Source of the DNA: Gemmatimonadota bacterium
GTDB taxonomy: Bacteria > Gemmatimonadota > Gemmatimonadetes > Longimicrobiales > RSA9
Direction of reading: 5' to 3'
Length of the DNA stretch: 64,000 nucleotides
NCBI GenBank assembly: GCA_039715185.1
Contig: JBDLIA010000003.1
Coordinates: 30,856-94,855 of the forward strand
In this document: one piece after another, positions 35,701 to 41,499 of the stretch
How the letters are laid out: every line of letters starts with the position of its first letter
How positions within the stretch are numbered: position 1 is the stretch's first letter
Translations under genes and position numbers: made by a program
The notes under the pieces: generated by a model
The model's database searches: none
The model's input: the letters and a program-made list of their open reading frames with translations, nothing else
Told to the model about the DNA's origin: nothing

Positions 35701-38369
35701 CGGAGCAGAGAAGGCGGCTGGAGCGCGCGGCGGCGGTTACGATCGACGCCTCGAGATCGGTCGAGGGCCAACTCCTGGCGCTCCGCGCGGCTCCCCCGGC
35801 GCCGCTTCCGCCGTTCGTTCCGGCTCGCCGGCCTCTCGGCTCAGCCGCCGAGGACGGCGCGGCTGTCGCACCTCGAGAGGACCTGCGCTTCGACAACGGC
35901 CTGGGTGGGTTCGCCCAGGACGGCAGGGAGTACGTCATCCGACTCGAGCCCGGCGCGTCGACGCCGGCCCCGTGGATCAACGTGCTGGCGAATCCGCGCT
36001 TCGGTTGCACTGTCTCCGAGTCCGGGGCCGGGTTCACCTGGGCCGAAAACAGCTCGGAGAGCCGCTTGACGCCGTGGTTTGGGGACCCCGTGACCGATCC
36101 GACCGGCGAATCGCTGTACGTGAGAGACGAGGAAACGGGTCGCGTGTGGAGCCCAATGCCGGCGCCCGCGGGGGTTTCCGCGCCCTACGTCGTCCGGCAC
36201 CGTTGGGGCTCCACGGTCTTCGAGCATGGCTCCCACGCCCTGGACCAGAGCGTCACGATCTGGGTGGACAGGGAGGAGTCGGCGAAGGTTATCCAAGTGG
36301 AGCTGCGGAACCTCGGGGACTGGCCGAGAAGGCTGACCTGCACCTACTACGCGCGCTGGGTCCTGGGCTCGGATCCTGTCTGGACGGCCCCCCACATCCG
36401 CACCCGACTCGATCCCGACGCCGACGCGATACTCGCATACCAAGCGTGGACGCCCGAGGCTGCTGGGCGCGTTGCCTTCTTGGGGTCCACGGAGCGCGTA
36501 CACGGCGCCACGGCGGACCGGGAGGAGTTCCTCGACGACGGCGGCGCGGCGCGGCCGGCCGCGTTGAGCCGTTTGGGCCTGGCGGGCACGTTCGGCGCGG
36601 GTCTGGATCCCTGCGGCGCGCTCCAGATCCACGTCGACCTCGGGCCGGGAGAGGCCAAGCGCGTGGCGTTCGTGCTCGGTAGCGCGCCCGACGATCGCGG
36701 GGCCCGCCGCGTCCTGAACCACTTCCGAAGACCCGGTGCGCTGAGACGGTCGCTGGAGGGTGTCGAGCGCTTCTGGGCGGCCACGCTCGGGCGCACGACG
36801 GTCCAGACTCCGGACGAGAGCATGAACCTGATGCTGAACGGGTGGCTGGCCTATCAGACGCTTTCCAGTCGCCTGTACGGGCGGGCGGCGCTGTATCAGC
36901 CGGGTGGGGCGTTCGGCTTTCGGGATCAGCTTCAGGACGTGCTCGCCTTCCTGCTGGATGAGCCGCGGCTCGCGCGGTCCCAGATTCTGCTCGCCGCCGC
37001 CCAGCAGTTTCGCGAGGGGGATGTCCTGCACTGGTGGCACCCCGACACCGGCCGCGGCGTCCGTACCCGGTGCAGCGACGACCTGCTGTGGCTGCCGTTC
37101 GTCGTATCGGAGTATCTGAGCGCGACCGGCGACCGCCGGATCCTCGATGAGCGCGTTCCGTTCCTGATGGGACCCGAGCTCGCCGAGGACGAGGGCGACC
37201 GGTACGACCTGTTTCCGTCCACCCCCGAGGCGCATTCCGTCTACGAACACTGCGTCAGGGCCATCGAGCGCGGTTGGACGGAAGGACCGCGCGGGCTCCC
37301 GCTGATGGGGTCGGGCGATTGGAACGACGCGCTGGACAGGGTCGGCGCGGGAGGAACGGGTACGAGCGTCTGGCTGGGTTGGTTCCTGTACCGCGTGGCC
37401 GGCGACTTCGCTCCCGTCTGCGCAGCGAGGGGCGACGATGGGCGGGCGCGCGCGTGGCGGAGGCGGCGCAGCCGGCTGGCGCAGGCGCTGGAGGCGGCCG
37501 CGTGGGACGGCGCGTGGTATCGGAGGGGCTTCTTCGACGACGGCTCGCCTATCGGATCCACGGACGGCACCGAGGCCCAGATCGACTCGCTCACCCAGTC
37601 GTGGGCAGTCCTTTCCGGGGGGGCACGTCCCGACCGCGCCAAGGTCGCCCTGCGCGCCGTGAAGGAGCGACTGGTTCGGCGCGCTGACCGCTTGGTGCTC
37701 CTGCTGGCGCCGCCTTTCCAACGGACCGTGCCCGACCCGGGCTATATCCAGGACTACCCGGCCGGTGCACGCGAGAACGGCGGGCAGTATAGCCACGCGG
37801 CGGCCTGGGTCGGGCTGGCGTTGGCGGAGCTCGGCGACGGCCAGGGTGCGCACGAGGTTTTCCGGGCATTGAATCCGGTCGTACGCGCGGCTACCCCCGC
37901 GGACGCCGCAACGTACCGGGTCGAGCCGTACGTCGTCGCCGCGGATGTGCACTCGGGTGCGGGGCGCGTCGGACGTGGTGGGTGGACCTGGTACACGGGA
38001 GCGGCCGCCTGGCTACGCAGATTGGGGTTGGAGTGGATCCTGGGCCTGCGGCCGCGGGCCGGCCACCTCCACATTGACCCCTGCATCCCGGCCTCGTGGA
38101 ACGGCTTTTCGATCGTCCACAAACGTGACGGCACCCGCTGGGAGATCGACGTGCTGAACCCGGAACACGTTTCCAGGGGGGTCGTGTCGGTCCATCTCGA
38201 CGGGGCCGAGGTGCCCGCTGGAGGGATCCCCCTGACGTCCGATGGAGGCACGCACTCCGTCCGCGTCGTGCTGGGCCGTTCCCCCGAGGACATCGTCGAT
38301 CTGGCCGCCGCGGATTCGTTTCCCGCGAGTGACTCTCCCCCCTGGACGCTCGGCACGAACCGGGGCTGA
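29790..38369 (+). CDS. ndvB: Cyclic beta-1,2-glucan synthase (NdvB/ChvB type)
   Basis: The 2859-residue inner-membrane enzyme starts on a protein, elongates, cyclises and trims beta-1,2-glucan with UDP-glucose, for export to the periplasm. Length matches NdvB/ChvB (about 2800 aa). Two helices occur near 309-368. The GT84 glycosyltransferase domain follows, with LTLDADTLLPKGTA near 530 and AILSHDLLEG near 640. More helices lie at about 717-762 and 840-884. The glucoamylase-like domain is marked by FLYDPHREVFRIGYDVSAG near 1261 and YMAHHQGMI near 1470. Two GH94-type phosphorylase regions complete it, with GSGDWNDALD (Asp about 2510) and ENGGQYSHAAAW. Cyclic glucans give osmotic and envelope protection and host interaction in Proteobacteria; the role here is inferred. 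It overlaps the universal stress gene by four bases. Confidence 0.95.
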   Translation: MSAAAGPTPLEAAEIGKAARLASGQDVTDRSGSYRRFDRRVQALASGLARARDHLLTAATPVLETRGSEWLLDNFYLVREATTLVRRQLPRPFYNRLPTLREGALRGEPRVQAIAAHMIDGLGEPFSPESAADWLADYQTVKPLRLAELWALPTMLRFSALERLLAATHRLFGGAHVPAIDSRPSSELESLSDAVGRYVESLRVLSVVDWRSFVESSSLVHGTLDAEPAGVYGRSDFATRDRYRHAIEEMSVWGAREETELAGAAVDRSRRASREEERHVGAWLMDPDLRLGLEADLGIRAPARVRLGRFLANHAFALYMVGVAAVTLAVLLALVPTSLGRGWVPTALATVLAAIPASAVAVAVANAVTARIAAPRRLCKLHPARLPDHARTLVVTPVLIASPDDVHAALHQLEINYQGNSGALFSFALLTDFADADAQHLEGEAETLDVLREGVARLNRIYEAGTEGPFFALHRARTWNGVEDRWMGWERKRGKLVELNDRILGRPSSLEILEGSPGRLDAIRYVLTLDADTLLPKGTAARLVGALAHPLNRARFDEDGAVISGYTVLQPRVETAPPSARRTQFARLMQRGFGLDLYTHAASDVYQDLFGEGIFAGKGLYDVAAFQRSTEGRVPENAILSHDLLEGLFGRAGLISDVVVLENYPGRVSEYLDRLHRWVRGDWQLVPWLGRRVPSRSGQRVRSGFSGLDRWKIADNLRRSLTGSSLLLLLVAGWTVLPGSVERWTIVFFALFVAPAILSSLGSRTWGALLRRGSFRRPIWRSGFTGALRWGLNLALLPAQTVTEADAVARATTRVYITNRRRLEWVTSARMRHSTVRRGRKWAALAPGPALAVVGALASAGYGGAGLATLALLLLWTLSPAILKAASKEGRLPARDLDAHAQLQLRLLSRRTWRYFSRYLTPQDNWLPPDNVQEEPALVAHRTSPTNIGFGALSVLCGLDLGYTTPARAAATLSNLFDSLAGLERYRGHFLNWYSTQDLAPLEPRYVSTVDSGNLAASLLTLSRGLGDIPDSVVPRDAERRGLADSVRVLAEELTDAAEEGSLAVLEAWVRRLEVFADGVETWDQSAPWSATFAEVADELVPAIETDLVEAAEADPTALSATTLRRLRASLGETRELAEHCHRDAVLVAPWIDYPSQLPEAIRSAASGHVTDFHWADLTALAREPVSLRALPERARLVRAGLESLDQAMERAGVPPGHDGRSLIHSWKADAAGAEAAARDLLFRLDALATEAERLFAEMDFTFLYDPHREVFRIGYDVSAGLPDGSHYDLLASEARLASYIAIARGDVPGRHWVHLRRPFRRRGGTVSLVSWSGTAFEYLMPLLFLRLERWSLIELACRTAVEAQRAFGGRNGIPWGISESAYAQTDAFGTYQYRAFGVPDLGLAPDLGQRLVVAPYASVLAIDLDPAAVVDNLAALQAEGMMGECGLYDAIDYGSPKRRRGRPGRIVHTYMAHHQGMILAALDNHLTDGVIRRRFEDHPGVESAKFLLYEQVPPRAIVQAWPRPADTAGIRRARTRHAVVEWQPRSGESPPAAVVLGHGSFSELIGADGSGGLRWKGRALSRWRPVSAACPDGWWIYLKDLDTGEVWSPTSAPAPAEAMAGQGEVTFGPHGVWFHRRRGSISARLGITIAPGMALEIRRLTLTNESDSARRFMVVSYGDIALAEPAAERRHPSFNKMFIASEFDEPTKTVLFQRRDAARGGAAWLAHSAVPLSPDTSFRGFDTDRGSFLGRGGSARAPKGLHGDVALAGSWGDAIDPACVLAWELDLPAGEVREIGFLTAAGTERSTVLSLLERFRSPHRLNWAAERARDRSEEEFQELGAPPRLAEAFSSLLSALARPYHAGRRRVDESADDSRIGALWGLGLSGDSPLVLVRVGAESDVHEVLVALRAHVFLAGRQVRLDTVILDDASTGYSPPLKAALDRAAESIGLGSRLTRAGRVVHVQTSRIAPEQRRRLERAAAVTIDASRSVEGQLLALRAAPPAPLPPFVPARRPLGSAAEDGAAVAPREDLRFDNGLGGFAQDGREYVIRLEPGASTPAPWINVLANPRFGCTVSESGAGFTWAENSSESRLTPWFGDPVTDPTGESLYVRDEETGRVWSPMPAPAGVSAPYVVRHRWGSTVFEHGSHALDQSVTIWVDREESAKVIQVELRNLGDWPRRLTCTYYARWVLGSDPVWTAPHIRTRLDPDADAILAYQAWTPEAAGRVAFLGSTERVHGATADREEFLDDGGAARPAALSRLGLAGTFGAGLDPCGALQIHVDLGPGEAKRVAFVLGSAPDDRGARRVLNHFRRPGALRRSLEGVERFWAATLGRTTVQTPDESMNLMLNGWLAYQTLSSRLYGRAALYQPGGAFGFRDQLQDVLAFLLDEPRLARSQILLAAAQQFREGDVLHWWHPDTGRGVRTRCSDDLLWLPFVVSEYLSATGDRRILDERVPFLMGPELAEDEGDRYDLFPSTPEAHSVYEHCVRAIERGWTEGPRGLPLMGSGDWNDALDRVGAGGTGTSVWLGWFLYRVAGDFAPVCAARGDDGRARAWRRRRSRLAQALEAAAWDGAWYRRGFFDDGSPIGSTDGTEAQIDSLTQSWAVLSGGARPDRAKVALRAVKERLVRRADRLVLLLAPPFQRTVPDPGYIQDYPAGARENGGQYSHAAAWVGLALAELGDGQGAHEVFRALNPVVRAATPADAATYRVEPYVVAADVHSGAGRVGRGGWTWYTGAAAWLRRLGLEWILGLRPRAGHLHIDPCIPASWNGFSIVHKRDGTRWEIDVLNPEHVSRGVVSVHLDGAEVPAGGIPLTSDGGTHSVRVVLGRSPEDIVDLAAADSFPASDSPPWTLGTNRG

Positions 38370-38483
38370 AGTTCCCGGCGATCTCCCACCGCGGCGTCAA
38401 GCATTCCCCTACACCGGCCCGCAGCGCTCAGAGCGATGTTGGGAGTGGAAGTGGGAAGCTCCGTTTCGGAAGGAGGAGGCCAA

Positions 38484-38921
38484 ATGAACGTCGGCGAGGT
38501 ATGCACCCGGCGGCTGGCGACGGTGGGACCGGAAGACACGGTCTTCACCGCGGCACGCATGATGGTGGACCAGAACGTAGGCACGGTATTCGTGGAGTCC
38601 AGTGAAGGGGTGCCTCACGGGGTTCTTACCGATCGCGATATCGTGCTGCGCTGCGTCGCGGCGGAGCGCGACCCTCAGACGGTGGAGGTTTCCGATCTCA
38701 TGTCCAGCCCGGTACGCACCGTGGACGGTGAGGCGGCCATCGAGGACGCGCTTGCACTCATGAGCGAGGAAAGCGTTCGGCGCCTGGCCGTGATCGGGGA
38801 CAACGGCCATCTCGTCGGCGTGCTCGCCCTGGACGATGTCCTGGACGTGATCGCCGAAGACGCCGCTTCGATCGCCAACATCCTCAAGGCCGGAAGGCCG
38901 CGCCTGGCTCCTGCCGTCTAG
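38484..38921 (+). CDS. Two-CBS-domain protein
   Basis: The 145-residue cytoplasmic protein is a pair of CBS domains (VCTRRLATVGPEDTVFTAAR with GVLTDRDIVLR; VSDLMSSPVRTVDGEAAIED with GVLALDDVLDVI). CBS pairs bind adenine nucleotides and report energy state. AAGGAGGAGG supports the ATG at 38484. It follows the glucan synthase gene by about 115 bp. Its stop shares the bases CTAG with the stop of the converging membrane gene. Confidence 0.92.
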   Translation: MNVGEVCTRRLATVGPEDTVFTAARMMVDQNVGTVFVESSEGVPHGVLTDRDIVLRCVAAERDPQTVEVSDLMSSPVRTVDGEAAIEDALALMSEESVRRLAVIGDNGHLVGVLALDDVLDVIAEDAASIANILKAGRPRLAPAV

Positions 38922-39349
38922 CTCGACCGGTCCTCAGCCCGGCCGCCGGCTGCCCGCCGGGTCGGCGACCAGGCCGCGAAGGCGAGTATCAGAAGCAGCG
39001 CGAGCACGGCTTCGATGGTCACCGCCGCCACTGCGCCTGCGCCTACCAGGCCCACCGTGGCCCGAGCCGACCCGGCGAGCAGCGCGGCCACCAGCGGCAC
39101 GAGGGCGACCACATCGAGCGCCAGCACGGCCAGCGCGGCCACCTTGGCCCAGCGACTCCCGCGTACCACGCCGCCGGCGATCGGGACGAGCAGCATGAGG
39201 TGCAGGAGCGGCCACGCCATGCCCTCCTCCCTGGCGCCACCCAGGGGAAGCGCCCTCAGGACGATTACGAGCAGGCCGTAGGCCACCAGCGCCGCCGCCA
39301 GGCGGCCGGGCCGATCTCGAGCGAGGGAGACGGCCGCAGGATCATTCAT
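38918..39349 (-). CDS. Small multi-pass membrane protein
   Basis: The 143-residue product has four predicted helices (LAAALVAYGLLVIVLRALPL, AWPLLHLMLLVPIAGGVV, AALAVLALDVVALVPLVAAL, EAVLALLLILAFAAW). I recognise no family. The ATG at 39349 lies inside the end of the upstream universal stress gene, so the two are probably cotranslated. The stop overlaps the CBS gene stop by four bases from the other strand. Confidence 0.65.
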   Translation of the reverse strand: MNDPAAVSLARDRPGRLAAALVAYGLLVIVLRALPLGGAREEGMAWPLLHLMLLVPIAGGVVRGSRWAKVAALAVLALDVVALVPLVAALLAGSARATVGLVGAGAVAAVTIEAVLALLLILAFAAWSPTRRAAGGRAEDRSS

Positions 39350-40340
39350 CGATTGATCCGCCATTCTGATCGGGTGCGGGATGGCAGGCGGAAGCCGCGT
39401 GGACCAACGAGCGCGATATGCCGCCGGCGCCATCGCCCGTGGGGGCGACGAGGATCGGCCGACTGGTGGACTGCACGGCGTCGGTCGTCACGCTGCCGAA
39501 CAGCAGACGGCCGAAGCCGCCGGTGCCCCACCCGGCGAGAGCTATCACGCCGGCTCCCTCCTCTTCGGCGATGGCCAGGATCTCGTTGACCACCGACCAG
39601 CCCAGGGCGGCCCGCGTCGTAACGTCCAGGTCGTCGGCCGCCAACCCGGCGACCACCTCTTCCAGGTACGCCTCCTCGTCGGCCAGCCACGATCCGTCGT
39701 CGTCTGTCGGGGGTGCGCCGAGAAGTCGAATGGGCAGACCGGCCTCCACCGTGGGCTGGCACACGCGAGCCACGATCAGTCGGGCGCCGATGCCCCGGGC
39801 GAGGTCCGCCGCCGGCGCGAGCACGCTCTCTCCCCGAGCGGATCCGTCCAGCGCCACCAGGACGCCGGGAGGCGTCGAGGTCCACTCCTCCGGCCAGCGT
39901 GGTTCGGCGCCCACCAACAGCACCGGTCTCGGCGACAAGCGGAGCATCAGGTCTCCAACGCTGCCCACGATCGCCCGCCCCACGGCTGACCGCCTGTGCG
40001 AAGCCATGACGATCAGGTCGACTCTCTCGACCTCGGCGTACGTGACCAGGGACTCGGCGACCGCGCGGGCGCGACGGCGCATGCCGCGGCCGCCGGTGCT
40101 TATCGTGGTGAGCAGTGGCTCCCTTCCCAGTGACACGCCGATACGGTCCGCGATGCCCTGCAGGTAGTCGCGGGCTCCTTCCTCGGCCGGCAGCATGGAC
40201 CACCCGAATGGAGTCTCGTCGAGGGCGACGTGGACGATGTGCACTCTCGCGCCGCAACGCCGCGCGATCTCCAGCGCGGGCCGCGCGGCCGTTTCCGCGA
40301 GAGGCGATCCGTCCAACGGAAGCAGGATGCTTCGGTACAT
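39342..40340 (-). CDS. Tandem-domain universal stress protein
   Basis: The 332-residue product has two Usp domains. The first (RSILLPLDGSPLAETAARPA) ends with an ATP loop (ASHRRSAVGRAIVGSVGDLM) in which the usual G-x2-G is S-x-x-... altered (HRRSAVG), so nucleotide binding is uncertain. The second (GVLVALDGSARGESVLAPAA) ends LAGWGTGGFGRLLFGSVTTD. GAGGAGGGAGG precedes the ATG. Operator candidate S7 is about 104 bp upstream. Confidence 0.9.
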   Translation of the reverse strand: MYRSILLPLDGSPLAETAARPALEIARRCGARVHIVHVALDETPFGWSMLPAEEGARDYLQGIADRIGVSLGREPLLTTISTGGRGMRRRARAVAESLVTYAEVERVDLIVMASHRRSAVGRAIVGSVGDLMLRLSPRPVLLVGAEPRWPEEWTSTPPGVLVALDGSARGESVLAPAADLARGIGARLIVARVCQPTVEAGLPIRLLGAPPTDDDGSWLADEEAYLEEVVAGLAADDLDVTTRAALGWSVVNEILAIAEEEGAGVIALAGWGTGGFGRLLFGSVTTDAVQSTSRPILVAPTGDGAGGISRSLVHAASACHPAPDQNGGSIDE

Positions 40341-40443
40341 TCGCCTCCCTCCTCTCGCCGGCGGGAAGGCTCTACCCGCCCGGCCTTTCCCAAAGGTGCG
40401 CCCAACGACGGGGGTTGTCGGTAGGGTATGCCCCGCGCCGTGG

Positions 40444-40458
40444 GTGGGGGATTTCCGC
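40444..40458. promoter_or_regulatory. Operator candidate S7
   Basis: GTGGGGGATTTCCGC, or its complement GCGGAAATCCCCCAC, matches the core of S6 (GGGAATCCCCC) at 10 of 11 positions. It lies in the gap between the exchanger gene and the universal stress gene, upstream of the latter. Confidence 0.4.
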
Positions 40459-40467
40459 GTGCCGGCC

Positions 40468-41499
40468 TCAACTCCGCAAGATGACGAGCAGCAGGCCGCC
40501 GAGGTAGAGCGCGATCATCGCCAGCCCGCTCGGCTCGAGCATGGAAGCGCGCCGGCGCGACCGATAGACGAGAGCGGCCAGGCTGAGGCCCATGAGGGCG
40601 GCGGCGACGAACGCCGAGATCGCGTGCTCCGGCGCAACGGTCGAGAAGATGGGACCGGATCGGTTCGCTGCGTCGAGCGGCACGAAGATGATCATGTTCA
40701 CCGCGTTGCTGCCGTACAGGTTGCCCACGGCGAGGTCGAAGGCGCCCAGCCGAAGCGCCGCGAGCGACGTGACGAACTCCGGCAGCGACGTGGCCAGCCC
40801 GACCATCCACGTCCCGACGATCGTCTCGCTCAGGCCCGTCAACTCCGCGACGCGCGCCGCGGATGTGGCGAAAACCGGTGCCGCCACCGCCACCACGAGA
40901 GCCGCGCCGACGAACCACGCCGCGGCGACCCTCAGGCCACGCTCAGGCGGCATCGGCTCCTCCGCGGAGGGCGGCGTGAGCTCCTCGATCGCCGCGGCCT
41001 GGCGCGCGATCGCGCTTTGGCGGAAGAGCACCCTGGTACCGAGGAGGTAGGCGGCCAGGAGAAGGAGCGAGTCCGCGCCCACGCCCAGCGCGGCGTAGGG
41101 CAGGCCGCTGAGCGTGAACGCCCCGGCCATGCAGGTCAGCAACACCGCCAGCGACGCCGCGAGCGCGTGGTCGCTGTGCGCCCGGCCGAACAACTCGCTG
41201 CCCGCCGGCAGGAGCGTCAGCAGCGCCAGGATGAGCATGTTCGCCATGTTGCTGCCGAACAGGCTCCCCGCTGCAATGTCGACCGCCCCGATCACGATCG
41301 CCGAGACGCCCGTCATCAGCTCGGGCAGCGACGTGGCGATGGCGAGGAATACGGTCCCCACCCAGACGCCGCCGAGCCGCGTCCGCGCCGCGATGACGTC
41401 GCCCTCGCGGGCCAGCCGAGTGCCCGCCGCTGTGACCGCCGCGGCCGACAGCGTGAACAGCAGGAGGGCGCCCGCTAGCGCCGAAGCGCCGCCACTCAT
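40468..41499 (-). CDS. Ca2+/Na+ (cation) exchanger of the NCX/YrbG family
   Basis: The 343-residue membrane antiporter has two alpha repeats, the ion-binding heart of the family: FLAIATSLPELMTGVSAI with GSLFGSNMANMLI, and GLATSLPEFVTSLAALRLG with NLYGSNAVNMIIF. It has about ten helices with a central cytoplasmic loop. It probably exports Ca2+ in exchange for Na+ or H+. Start ATG 41499 overlaps the stop of the Ca2+-ATPase gene (ATGA), so a primary pump and a secondary exchanger for the same ion are coupled in one operon. Confidence 0.9.
   Translation of the reverse strand: MSGGASALAGALLLFTLSAAAVTAAGTRLAREGDVIAARTRLGGVWVGTVFLAIATSLPELMTGVSAIVIGAVDIAAGSLFGSNMANMLILALLTLLPAGSELFGRAHSDHALAASLAVLLTCMAGAFTLSGLPYAALGVGADSLLLLAAYLLGTRVLFRQSAIARQAAAIEELTPPSAEEPMPPERGLRVAAAWFVGAALVVAVAAPVFATSAARVAELTGLSETIVGTWMVGLATSLPEFVTSLAALRLGAFDLAVGNLYGSNAVNMIIFVPLDAANRSGPIFSTVAPEHAISAFVAAALMGLSLAALVYRSRRRASMLEPSGLAMIALYLGGLLLVILRS

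Noticed and set aside
35841..37952. 703-codon open frame on the minus strand
   Set aside because: Second antisense shadow of the same glucan synthase gene; no recognisable domains.
38451..38466. Further operator-like match GTGGGAAGCTCCGTTT before the CBS gene
   Set aside because: The right arm is poor and it lies only 18 bases from the start codon, overlapping the ribosome-binding region; not counted as a site.
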